From an uncultured Prevotellaceae bacterium (GTDB lineage: Bacteria; Bacteroidota; Bacteroidia; Bacteroidales; Bacteroidaceae), in contig CAMJKP010000032.1 of assembly GCA_946406435.1 (NCBI GenBank), positions 1-36,346 of the forward strand: a stretch of DNA of 36,346 nucleotides, written 5' to 3'. Position numbers and translations under genes: made by a program. Numbering within the stretch: position 1 is the stretch's first letter; each line of letters opens with the position of its first letter. Below are positions 25,619-33,486 of this stretch, piece by piece. A model generated the notes under the pieces. It ran no database searches. It was not told the origin of the DNA and saw only the letters and a program-made list of their open reading frames with translations.

Positions 25619-26581
25619 TTAATGATTCAAAGTACCACTATTAATAACAGGCTGAGCAGGTTCATCAGCACAAAGAACTACAAGCAGGTTACTAACCATA
25701 GCTGCTTTCTTCTCCTCGTCAAGGTCAACGATATCCTCATCAGCAAGTTTGTCAAGAGCGAGCTTAACCATACTAACAGCACCATCAACAATCTTCTCAC
25801 GAGCGGTAATGATAGCTGCCGCCTGCTGACGACGAAGCATTACAGCCGCAATCTCAGGAGCGTATGCAAGATAGTTAATTCGAGCTTCAATCACCTCAAG
25901 ACCAGCCATTTGAAGACGCTCATTAAGTTTTGCGGTAAGAACCTCATTAACCTCATTACTACCATCGCGAAGAGTTATCTCCTTTGAGTTCGGATTCTCA
26001 TCATCATAAGCATACATTCCGGCAACCTCACGAAGGGCAGAATCACTCTGAACAGCCACGAAATGCTCAAACTTAACCATACGAGCCCCGGCAGCATTAC
26101 CAATCTGGGCATTTGCAGAAACATCTGTATCGATATCGAAAATAGCCTTGTAAGTATCCTTGAGTCGCCAAACGAGAACAAGTCCGATAAGCACAGGATT
26201 ACCAGCCTTGTCATTCACCTTGATAGGATCAGCATTAAGGTTACGAGCACGAAGGCTAACCTTCTTTGAACTCATAAGAGGATTGAGCCAGTAGAAGCCG
26301 TTCTTGCGGAAAGTTCCGACATACTTGCCAAAGAATGTCATTACCTTTGCTTCATTAGGTTCGAGCATTGTGAAGCCACAAGAGCAGATAACAGCGATAA
26401 TTACGAGTAGGGCAAAGGTTACAAACCAACCCGCACATGAACGTTCTGCATCAGCAGCAATAATGCCTGACACCAAACTGAAAATCGCACATCCCCAAAG
26501 GATTATAGCGATAAAACACATCAAAAATCCGTTGAGCGAGCCACCAAAGAACTCAAACTCTTTTGTCTTGTTTTCTTCCAT
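25619..26581 (-). CDS. SPFH/band-7 domain membrane protein
   Basis: About 320 aa from ATG at 26581 (MEENKTKEFEFFGG). A longer frame to 26638 exists, but the promoter -7 element (26636-26643) lies there, so the shorter start is correct. Two membrane segments near 16-40 and 50-72, then the SPFH domain: FGKYVGTFRKNGFYWLNPL, KVSLRARNLNADPIKVNDKAGNPVLIGLVLVWRLKDT, a stalk with ERLQMAGLEVIEARINYLAYAPEIAAVMLRRQQAAAIITARE, typical of stomatin/prohibitin relatives. Such proteins form rings that organise membrane microdomains. It heads an operon with the five small DUF3784-like proteins, so a common membrane complex is a reasonable inference. Confidence 0.88.
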   Translation of the reverse strand: MEENKTKEFEFFGGSLNGFLMCFIAIILWGCAIFSLVSGIIAADAERSCAGWFVTFALLVIIAVICSCGFTMLEPNEAKVMTFFGKYVGTFRKNGFYWLNPLMSSKKVSLRARNLNADPIKVNDKAGNPVLIGLVLVWRLKDTYKAIFDIDTDVSANAQIGNAAGARMVKFEHFVAVQSDSALREVAGMYAYDDENPNSKEITLRDGSNEVNEVLTAKLNERLQMAGLEVIEARINYLAYAPEIAAVMLRRQQAAAIITAREKIVDGAVSMVKLALDKLADEDIVDLDEEKKAAMVSNLLVVLCADEPAQPVINSGTLNH

Positions 26582-26612
26582 ATAGTAATCTAAATTTTTA
26601 TAGTTGTATAAT

Positions 26613-26634
26613 GATATCACTTTGATATCACTTT
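26613..26634. repeat. Perfect tandem 11-mer at SPFH operon transcription start
   Basis: GATATCACTTT twice in a row, right at the predicted start of the SPFH transcript. GATATC is itself a palindrome. Possible operator or simple 11-nt duplication. Confidence 0.7.
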
Positions 26635-26635
26635 G

Positions 26636-26643
26636 CAAAGGTA
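26636..26643 (-). promoter_or_regulatory. Promoter of the SPFH operon
   Basis: Reverse strand TACCTTTG with TTTG (26664-26667 reverse) 20 nt upstream. Decides the SPFH start codon. Confidence 0.75.
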
Positions 26644-26740
26644 TTTATTTTGTCTGAAAGCACCAAATTTTCACAAAAGAATTAACAGTAGTTAACCATT
26701 GGCGACGTTTCAACAAGGCTCTTCCTCCGTTATGACAAGG

Positions 26741-26868
26741 AACCAAACTCGATGAAGGTCCGTTCTATGTCTTATATAGAATGGGAGGTTCATCGAGTTT
26801 GGTTAGGAGGAACAAGGGAGTTACTACGAACCTACAGAGGAGCCACAACGGAGTTGCCGGCTATTACG
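26741..26868. repeat. Palindrome and 11-nt periodic repeat between SPFH and lon promoters
   Basis: Perfect 16-nt arms 26741-26756 and 26789-26804 around a 32-nt loop that contains a further TTCTAT/ATAGAA pairing. From 26792 to 26868 the sequence keeps an 11-nt register with units AAGGGAGTTAC, AGAGGAGCCAC and AACGGAGTTGC, like those at 11071-11158. No credible gene; lies in the divergent gap of about 400 nt. Confidence 0.7.
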
Positions 26869-26922
26869 ACTGGCAGAAGACTTGATTTTTCTAAAGACAT
26901 CACACGTTTTTCACACTTCTTT

Positions 26923-26936
26923 ACATTAAATAATGT
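26923..26936. promoter_or_regulatory. Candidate operator upstream of lon
   Basis: ACATTAAATAATGT, perfect dyad (6-bp arms, 2-nt spacer), centred about 38 nt upstream of the lon -7 element. Could bind an activator or heat-shock repressor; unproven. Confidence 0.4.
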
Positions 26937-26966
26937 GGAAAATGATGAAATGTCATTTTTTTTTGC

Positions 26967-26974
26967 TACCTTTG
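26967..26974 (+). promoter_or_regulatory. Promoter of lon
   Basis: TACCTTTG -7 element, 23 nt before the ATG at 26998, preceded by a T9-10 run; no clear -33 TTG. Confidence 0.7.
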
Positions 26975-26997
26975 CATGCGATTTTTCAAGACTATAA

Positions 26998-29472
26998 ATG
27001 AACAACGAGATATTTATGACTGGAGGCAATCAGGGAGCAGGATTTCAGATGGTTGCCGATTTTGACGGAGACATCGATTCTCTCTTTGAGGTAAGTCAGG
27101 ATGGCGAGATGCCGATTATAGCAACACGCAATATCGTGCTGCATCCGGGCGTACTCACACCTATCATGGTCACAAGGGAATCCACCCTTGCATTAGTTAA
27201 AAAGCTCAAGAAGAAGCCCGATCTGGCATTTGCTGTCATTTGCCAGAAAGACCCGAATGTTGACGAACCGGAACTGGAGGACTTGTACGAGTATGGAGTA
27301 TTCGGCAAGCTCGTAAAGATATTCGACATTCCGGGAATGGGCAGCAACGTGACTATCGTTATTCAGGCACTCTCAAGATGTCATCTTGAAAGCATCACGA
27401 AGAAGAGTCCTTTCCTCATGGGCGAGCTCACAACGGCAAAGGAGCAGATGCCAGAGAAGAACGACACCGAGTACAAGATGGCTATTGACGACGTGAAGAA
27501 GAAGGCTCTGGAATACGTTCAGAACAACGAGGACCTTCCGAACGAGGCTCAGTTTGCCGTTACAAACATATCAAACGAGATTCTATGCATCAACTTCATG
27601 TGCACAAACCTGCCTTTCTCTATCGACGAAAAGGCAAAGCTTCTCAGTATGCCTTCTATGAAGTTGCGTGCATTCCAGTTGCTCGGCTTGCTCAACCGCG
27701 AACTGCAGTTGCTTGAGCTGAAGAACAGCATACGCCATCGTACAGAGGAGAAGATCAACGAGGAACAGAAGGAGTACTTCCTTCGACAGCAGATAAAGAA
27801 CATCCGCAAGGAACTTGGCGGAGACGGTCAGAGCGCAGAACGCAAGAAACTGATGCGTCAGGCAGCCGAGAAGGTTTGGAGCGATGAGACACGTATGGCT
27901 TTCGAGGAAGAGCTCAACAAACTTGACGCCATTCAGCCGCAGAGTCCTGACTACAACATTCAACTGACCTATCTTCAGCAGATTCTCGCCTTGCCTTGGG
28001 ATTACCGCACAGAGGACAATCTCAACCTTGCACGTGCCGAGAAGAAACTCGACCAGGACCACTATGGTATGGAGAAGGTCAAGGAGCGCATACTTGAGTA
28101 CATATCAGTTTTGAAGCTCAGAGGCAATCTGAAATCACCTATTCTCTGTCTCTATGGTCCTCCAGGAGTGGGTAAGACAAGTCTTGGAAAGAGCATAGCC
28201 GATTCACTTCAGCGTAAGTACGTCAGGATTTCGCTTGGCGGTCTTCATGACGAATCCGAGATTCGCGGTCATCGCAAGACATACATCGGAGCTATGCCAG
28301 GCCGTATCATCAAGGGCATTCAGAAAGCTGGCAGTTCAAATCCTGTATTTATCCTCGACGAGATTGACAAGGTGACACAGAACACTCATCAGGGAGATCC
28401 GGCATCTGCTTTGCTTGAGGTTCTCGACCCGGAGCAGAACAACGCCTTCCACGACAACTATCTTGATATGGACTATGACCTCTCAAACGTGATGTTCATA
28501 GCAACAGCCAACGATATCAGCAACATCCCAGGACCTTTGCGCGACCGTATGGAGATGATTGAGGTGAGTGGCTATATCACAGAGGAAAAGATTGAGATTG
28601 CGAAGCGTCATCTTGTTAAGAAAGAGATTGAGGCAAACGGTCTGCCAAAGGGTGCGTTGAAGTTCAAGAAATCAGCCATTGAGATGATTATTGAGCGCTA
28701 CACTCGCGAAAGTGGCGTGCGTCAATTGGAAAAGCAGATTGGCAAGCTCATGCGCAAGATTGCCTATAAATATGCCAAGGACGAGGAATATCCTATGGGA
28801 CAGATTGACGAGGAGAAGGTTGTGGAATTGCTTGGCAATCCGCCTTTCTATCGCGATATCTATCAGGGAAATGACTATGCTGGCGTTGTTACAGGACTGG
28901 CTTGGACAAGCGTTGGCGGTGAGATTCTATTCATCGAGACTTCTCTTTCAAAAGGCAAGGCAGGAAAGCTTACTTTGACTGGTAATCTCGGAGACGTAAT
29001 GAAGGAGAGTGCCACTATTGCACTTGAATATGTCAAGGCTCACGCCGATACCCTGAATATCGACTATAGGATTTTCGATAACTGGAACATTCACATCCAC
29101 GTTCCAGAGGGCGCAACACCAAAGGACGGTCCTTCGGCAGGTATCACTATCGCAACATCCATAGCTTCAGCCCTTACCCAGCGTAAGGTTCGCAAGAACA
29201 TAGCTATGACAGGCGAGATAACACTTCGCGGAAAGGTATTGCCAGTAGGCGGCATCAAGGAGAAGATTCTTGCCGCAAAGCGTGCCGGTATTACAGACAT
29301 TATGCTCTGCGAGGCCAACGAGAAGGATATCAACGAGATTCCTGAGATTTATCGCAAGGGTGTGAATTTCCATTATGTCAAGGATGTTCAGGATGTTTGG
29401 GCATATGCCTTGACCGATGAGAAAGTAAAAGATGCCATAGACTTGACTATCGCAGAAGAGGTTAAAGGTTAG
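26998..29472 (+). CDS. lon: ATP-dependent protease Lon (LonA)
   Basis: Cytoplasmic AAA+ protease that degrades damaged and regulatory proteins. 824 aa. N-terminal substrate-binding domain (about 35-240, [18 protein letters not shown]), coiled linker, AAA+ module with Walker A GPPGVGKT (386-393) and Walker B VFILDEID, arginine region [12 protein letters not shown], and C-terminal protease domain with the Ser-Lys dyad: Ser713 in PKDGPSAG and Lys756 in [10 protein letters not shown]. The promoter and a dyad lie just upstream. The stop codon is part of a heptad repeat, 27 nt before tgt, and the following genes run in the same direction. Confidence 0.97.
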   Translation: MNNEIFMTGGNQGAGFQMVADFDGDIDSLFEVSQDGEMPIIATRNIVLHPGVLTPIMVTRESTLALVKKLKKKPDLAFAVICQKDPNVDEPELEDLYEYGVFGKLVKIFDIPGMGSNVTIVIQALSRCHLESITKKSPFLMGELTTAKEQMPEKNDTEYKMAIDDVKKKALEYVQNNEDLPNEAQFAVTNISNEILCINFMCTNLPFSIDEKAKLLSMPSMKLRAFQLLGLLNRELQLLELKNSIRHRTEEKINEEQKEYFLRQQIKNIRKELGGDGQSAERKKLMRQAAEKVWSDETRMAFEEELNKLDAIQPQSPDYNIQLTYLQQILALPWDYRTEDNLNLARAEKKLDQDHYGMEKVKERILEYISVLKLRGNLKSPILCLYGPPGVGKTSLGKSIADSLQRKYVRISLGGLHDESEIRGHRKTYIGAMPGRIIKGIQKAGSSNPVFILDEIDKVTQNTHQGDPASALLEVLDPEQNNAFHDNYLDMDYDLSNVMFIATANDISNIPGPLRDRMEMIEVSGYITEEKIEIAKRHLVKKEIEANGLPKGALKFKKSAIEMIIERYTRESGVRQLEKQIGKLMRKIAYKYAKDEEYPMGQIDEEKVVELLGNPPFYRDIYQGNDYAGVVTGLAWTSVGGEILFIETSLSKGKAGKLTLTGNLGDVMKESATIALEYVKAHADTLNIDYRIFDNWNIHIHVPEGATPKDGPSAGITIATSIASALTQRKVRKNIAMTGEITLRGKVLPVGGIKEKILAAKRAGITDIMLCEANEKDINEIPEIYRKGVNFHYVKDVQDVWAYALTDEKVKDAIDLTIAEEVKG

Positions 29473-29503
29473 AGGTTAGGGTTTAGAGATAAAAGAATAA
29501 TGA
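29462..29503 (+). repeat. Heptad array between lon and tgt
   Basis: Units TTAAAGG, TTAGAGG, TTAGGGT, TTAGAGA, TAAAAGA in 7-nt register, starting in the last codons of lon and reaching the tgt start codon; stop triplets fall in all three frames. Confidence 0.7.
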
Positions 29504-30627
29504 CATTCGAATTACAACATACAGACCCATGTTCTGATGCACGAGCAGGTATCATCACAACCGACCACGGACAGATAAATACCCCGATCTTTATGCCTGT
29601 GGGAACTGTTGGATCTGTAAAGGCAGTTCATTTTGAGGAACTTCGCAAGCAGGTTCTTGCCCAGATTATTCTTGGCAATACATATCATTTGTATCTTCGT
29701 CCGGGTCTTGACATCCTCAAGAAAGCAGGCGGTCTACATAAGTTCATCGGTTGGGAGCGCCCTATCCTCACAGATAGCGGTGGCTTTCAGGTATTCTCGC
29801 TTACAGGCATCCGCAAGCTCAAGGAGGAAGGTTGCGAGTTCCGTTCACATATTGACGGTAGCAAGCATTTCTTCACCCCAGAGAACGTGATGGACACAGA
29901 GCGCGTGATAGGTGCTGATATTATGATGGCATTCGACGAATGTGCTCCGGGTGAGGCAGATTTCAACTATGCCAAGAAATCCATGCAGTTGACTCACAGG
30001 TGGCTGGACCGTTGTTGGAAACGCTTCAACGAGACAGAACCGCTCTATGGTTACAACCAGACCTTGATGCCTATTGTTCAGGGATGCAAATATCCTGAAC
30101 TTCGTAGGGAATCTGCCAAGTACATAGCAGATAAGGGAGCTGATGCAAATGCTATCGGTGGTCTTGCCGTTGGTGAACCTACTGAGGTTATGTACGAGAT
30201 GATTGAGGTGGTAAACGAGATTCTTCCAAAGGACAAGCCTCGATACCTTATGGGCGTGGGAACTCCTTGGAATATACTTGAGGCAATAGAGCGTGGCGTG
30301 GATATGTTTGATTGCGTTATGCCAACACGAAATGGCAGAAATGCCCTTCTCTTCACCTACGAAGGTACGATGAATATGCGCAACAAGAAATGGGAGGATG
30401 ATTTTACGCCTATTGACACAGAGGGTTGCGATATCGACGTTGTAACCACAAAGGCATATCTCCACCATTTGTTCAAGGCACAGGAGTATCTCGCGCTTCA
30501 GATTGCCAGTATCCATAATCTGGCATTCTACCTGCGTCTCGTGACAGATGCGAGAAAGCATATCGAGCAGGGTGATTTCGTGAAATGGAAGAACTCTGTG
30601 GTTGAGAATATGATGAGAAGAAGGTAA
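29500..30627 (+). CDS. tgt: tRNA-guanine(34) transglycosylase (queuine tRNA-ribosyltransferase)
   Basis: Exchanges guanine 34 for preQ1 in tRNAs with GUN anticodons, for queuosine. 375 aa TIM barrel: general-acid/base Asp region TDSGGFQVFSL, VQGCKYPELR, GGLAVGEP, and the nucleophile Asp segment GVDMFDCVMPTRNGR. In the C-terminal zinc site the usual CxCxxC triplet is reduced to one Cys (TEGCDIDVVTTKAYLHH) while the His of SIHN is kept, so the site probably does not hold zinc the usual way; similar loss occurs in other Bacteroidetes Tgt as I recall. Directly abuts the next gene. Confidence 0.94.
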   Translation: MTFELQHTDPCSDARAGIITTDHGQINTPIFMPVGTVGSVKAVHFEELRKQVLAQIILGNTYHLYLRPGLDILKKAGGLHKFIGWERPILTDSGGFQVFSLTGIRKLKEEGCEFRSHIDGSKHFFTPENVMDTERVIGADIMMAFDECAPGEADFNYAKKSMQLTHRWLDRCWKRFNETEPLYGYNQTLMPIVQGCKYPELRRESAKYIADKGADANAIGGLAVGEPTEVMYEMIEVVNEILPKDKPRYLMGVGTPWNILEAIERGVDMFDCVMPTRNGRNALLFTYEGTMNMRNKKWEDDFTPIDTEGCDIDVVTTKAYLHHLFKAQEYLALQIASIHNLAFYLRLVTDARKHIEQGDFVKWKNSVVENMMRRR

Positions 30628-31899
30628 ATGGCAAAACTTAGTTTAAGAAGAATAAAGCGAAAGATAAAAGGCTCAAGGATATTCCGTTGGCTAAAGCAGC
30701 TTATCCTCTGGATAAAACTGTTGTGGCATTATGTCTGCGTGCCTTTTGCCTGGCTCAAGGAATTTGCGACCGTAAAGCATCCGAAAATATGGTACAACAT
30801 CACGAGGATGCTTCCTGGGCGACTTGACCGATATATCATCGGCAAGTTCATCGGTACATACTTCTTTGCCATACTGCTTATTATATCTATCTCTATTGTC
30901 TTTGACGTAAACGAGAATCTATCGAAGTTCACGGAGTATCATGCTCCTTTGAAGGCTATAGTCTTTGACTACTATATGAACTTCGTGCCATATTTCGCAA
31001 ATCTGTTCTCACCTCTGTTCGTCTTTATTGCCGTGATTTTCTTCACGTCAAAGATGGCAGGAAACTCAGAGATTATTGCCATTATGGCAGCCGGAGTGAG
31101 TTTCAAGCGACTGATGCGCCCATATATGCTTTCGTGTGTCCTTATCTCCATAATGTCATACTACCTTAGTGCGTATGTCATTCCACACGGAACAGTCATA
31201 AGGCAGAATTTCGAATCACTCTACAAGAATAACAAAAAGAATACATCTGCCGAGAATGTTCAATTGCAGGTAAGTCCTGGCGTGATAGCCTACATTCAGC
31301 ACTACGACAACAACATGAAACGTGGATGGGGCTTCTGTCTTGACAAATTCGAGAACAAGAAACTCATCTCCCATATGACGGCTCTGGAAATTCAGTATGA
31401 TACCATAGCCGATGAGAAATTCCATTGGAAGGCTCATAATTGGAAGATTCGCGAGATGCGAGGCATGAGGGAAAAGATAACGAGTGGCACGAGTCTTGAC
31501 ACGCTCATAACGATGGAGCCGACAGACCTTGTTTATAGTAAAGGACAGCAAGAGACATTCACCTCACCAGAGCTGAAAGACTATATCTCCAAGCAGATTG
31601 ACAGAGGTTCGGCAAATGTTGTGCGCTATCAGGTGGAGTATCATAAACGTATAGCATCTTCTTTCGCATCGTTCATCCTTACGATAATAGGACTTAGCCT
31701 TTCTTCCCGAAAACGCAAAGGCGGTATGGGTATGTATCTTGGTATCGGTCTGGCTCTCAGCTTTATCTATATCATGCTACAAACCGTATCGTCAACATTC
31801 GCAATTAATGCAGGTACCCCTGCACCATTGGCAGCTTGGGTACCAAATATAATATTTGCCTTTGTAGCATACTTCTGCTATCGCAAGGCACCAAATTAA
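30628..31899 (+). CDS. LptF/LptG-family lipopolysaccharide export permease
   Basis: 423 aa. YjgP/YjgQ family: inner-membrane component that extracts LPS with ATPase LptB. TM1 in FIGTYFFAILLIISISIVFDV (about 73-93), two further TMs (FANLFSPLFVFIAVIFF, RPYMLSCVLISIMSYY), a periplasmic beta-jellyroll of about 150 residues, and three C-terminal TMs after SGQ...HKRIASSFASFILTIIGLSLSSRKRKGG. An N-terminal basic extension of about 65 residues precedes the usual LDRYIIGKF start; ATG at 30808 is an alternative, but the ATG at 30628 follows the tgt stop without a gap (TAAATG), favouring coupled translation. LptF versus LptG cannot be decided here. Confidence 0.88.
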   Translation: MAKLSLRRIKRKIKGSRIFRWLKQLILWIKLLWHYVCVPFAWLKEFATVKHPKIWYNITRMLPGRLDRYIIGKFIGTYFFAILLIISISIVFDVNENLSKFTEYHAPLKAIVFDYYMNFVPYFANLFSPLFVFIAVIFFTSKMAGNSEIIAIMAAGVSFKRLMRPYMLSCVLISIMSYYLSAYVIPHGTVIRQNFESLYKNNKKNTSAENVQLQVSPGVIAYIQHYDNNMKRGWGFCLDKFENKKLISHMTALEIQYDTIADEKFHWKAHNWKIREMRGMREKITSGTSLDTLITMEPTDLVYSKGQQETFTSPELKDYISKQIDRGSANVVRYQVEYHKRIASSFASFILTIIGLSLSSRKRKGGMGMYLGIGLALSFIYIMLQTVSSTFAINAGTPAPLAAWVPNIIFAFVAYFCYRKAPN

Positions 31900-31911
31900 A
31901 AACAAAATCGA

Positions 31912-31933
31912 AAATTGTACATAAATTGTACAT
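31912..31933. repeat. Perfect tandem 11-mer before the helicase gene
   Basis: AAATTGTACAT twice, 6 nt before the helicase ATG; each copy contains the dyad TGTACA. May affect translation initiation or bind a regulator. Confidence 0.7.
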
Positions 31934-31939
31934 GAAATT

Positions 31940-33283
31940 ATGTATTTCGACGAAACAGAATTAAACGACAACATTCTTGATGCCCTGTATGACATGCACT
32001 TTGACGAGTGCACGCCAATTCAGGCACAGACCATCTCTCCTATACTCCAAGGACGCGACATCCTTGGCGTGGCTCAGACCGGCACAGGAAAGACGGCAGC
32101 ATATCTGTTGCCAGTCCTTTCCCTTCTTGATGACGGACTTGATCCACACGACCGTCCATTCCCTGAAGATTCCATCAACTGCCTTATCATGAGTCCGACA
32201 CGCGAGTTGGCTCAGCAGATTGACCAGGCAATGGAAGGCTTCAGTTACTATCTTGATGGCATTTCAAGTGTAGCAGTCTATGGAGGTAACGACGGCAACA
32301 GATACGATCAGGAATTGAAATCTCTAAAGCAGGGAGCACCTGTTGTAATAGCGACCCCTGGACGATTCATTTCCCACATGCAAATGGGTAACGTGGATCT
32401 TTCACGCGTTTCATTCTTCATTCTTGACGAAGCCGACAGAATGCTCGATATGGGTTTCTCCGATGACATAATAAGTATCGCCAAGGAACTCCCACCTACG
32501 GTACAGACGATTATGTTCTCTGCTACAATGCCTGAGAAAATCGAGCAACTTGCAAAGACACTTCTCAAGAATCCTGTCCAGGTAAAGATTGCAGTAAGTA
32601 AGCCTGCAGAAAAGATTCAGCAGTCAGCATACGTTTGCTACCAACCACAAAAAAATGCGATTCTGAAGTCCATATTCAAGGCTGGCAATCTGAAGCGTGT
32701 CATCATTTTCTCTGGTAAGAAGCAGAGAGTTAAGGACATATACCATGCTTTGAAGCAGATGAAGGTGGTATGTGGAGCTATGCACTCAGATCTTACACAG
32801 GCAGAACGAGACGATGTGATGTACAAGTTCAAGAGTGGCGAACTTGATGTTCTTGTGGCAACGGACATCGTTGCACGCGGAATTGATATTGACGACATCC
32901 AAATGGTCATCAACTACGACGTTCCTCACGATGTAGAGGACTACGTTCACCGTATCGGCCGTACAGCCCGTGCAGATCGTGACGGCGTAGCATATACACT
33001 CGTCAGCGATGATGAAATATGGCTCTTCAAGAAGATTGAGGAATTCCTCGAAAAAGAAATCACAAAGAATGCTCTTCCCGAAGGCATTGGCGATGGACCT
33101 GAATACAAGGTCGTAAAACCTGTTAAGAGTGGCAGGAAGAACTACAGGTACTCGCGCAAACCTGTCGGTAAAGGCAAGCCAAATCCCAAAAGAAGCAACA
33201 ACAGAAAAACGGAAGCAACTACAACGGCTCCAAAACAAGACAGAAGAAGGAATAAAGCGGAAAAATCAAAAGGAAAAGAATAA
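31940..33283 (+). CDS. DEAD-box ATP-dependent RNA helicase (RhlE/CsdA type)
   Basis: 447 aa. RNA remodelling in ribosome assembly, decay or cold adaptation. Seen in order: Q motif FDECTPIQAQTI, motif I AQTGTGKT, PTRELAQQ, VATPGR-type motif (VIATPGRF), DEAD in FILDEADRMLDMG, SAT (MFSATMP), then domain 2 with VIIFSGKKQRVK, VATDIVARGIDI, and HRIGRTAR. The last 75 residues form a basic, low-complexity tail (KPVGKGKPNPKRSNNRK...) likely for RNA binding. Follows the LPS permease by 40 nt with no visible promoter, so may be cotranscribed. Confidence 0.93.
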   Translation: MYFDETELNDNILDALYDMHFDECTPIQAQTISPILQGRDILGVAQTGTGKTAAYLLPVLSLLDDGLDPHDRPFPEDSINCLIMSPTRELAQQIDQAMEGFSYYLDGISSVAVYGGNDGNRYDQELKSLKQGAPVVIATPGRFISHMQMGNVDLSRVSFFILDEADRMLDMGFSDDIISIAKELPPTVQTIMFSATMPEKIEQLAKTLLKNPVQVKIAVSKPAEKIQQSAYVCYQPQKNAILKSIFKAGNLKRVIIFSGKKQRVKDIYHALKQMKVVCGAMHSDLTQAERDDVMYKFKSGELDVLVATDIVARGIDIDDIQMVINYDVPHDVEDYVHRIGRTARADRDGVAYTLVSDDEIWLFKKIEEFLEKEITKNALPEGIGDGPEYKVVKPVKSGRKNYRYSRKPVGKGKPNPKRSNNRKTEATTTAPKQDRRRNKAEKSKGKE

Positions 33284-33290
33284 AAAAGAT

Positions 33291-33328
33291 GTTTTACGCC
33301 CCATTTTAGGGCGATTTTATGTAAAAAC
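33291..33328 (+). terminator. Probable terminator after helicase gene
   Basis: CGCCC (33297-33301) pairs with GGGCG (33309-33313), extended by GTTTTA with TAAAAAC across an ATTTTAT bulge. U-tract poor (ATTTTAT). Confidence 0.5.
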
Positions 33329-33363
33329 AAATCATTTCCTTTGGATTTCAATCTTTTTTGTAG

Positions 33364-33371
33364 TATCTTTG
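33364..33371 (+). promoter_or_regulatory. Promoter of the CapD-like gene
   Basis: TATCTTTG -7 element with TTTG (33340-33343) 20 nt upstream. The leader would be about 110 nt long. Confidence 0.75.
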
Positions 33372-33380
33372 CACTCAAGA

Positions 33381-33486
33381 ATGCAAAGCATCTTCCTAAC
33401 ATCCCTTTAAATAAGAGGAGTCGCTAATGCATCCCATGTACCCCTTTAAGAAAACTAATTAGGGTCTAAACATCAAAAACCTATTT
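33381..33486 (+). promoter_or_regulatory. Long leader of CapD-like gene with short ORFs
   Basis: Two short ORFs: 33381-33410 (9 codons, MQSIFLTSL) and 33427-33462 (11 codons, MHPMYPFKKTN). The second has a strong Shine-Dalgarno AAGAGGAG at 33413-33420, 6 nt before its ATG, unusual here. Long leaders with regulation are known upstream of polysaccharide loci in Bacteroides. Whether these ORFs are translated is not known. Confidence 0.5.

Noticed and set aside
26582..26638. Longer SPFH start
   Set aside because: The promoter -7 element overlaps the proposed start codon.
26752..26997. 81-codon ORF upstream of lon
   Set aside because: It covers the palindrome, the 11-nt repeats and the lon promoter, and its protein has no sensible composition.
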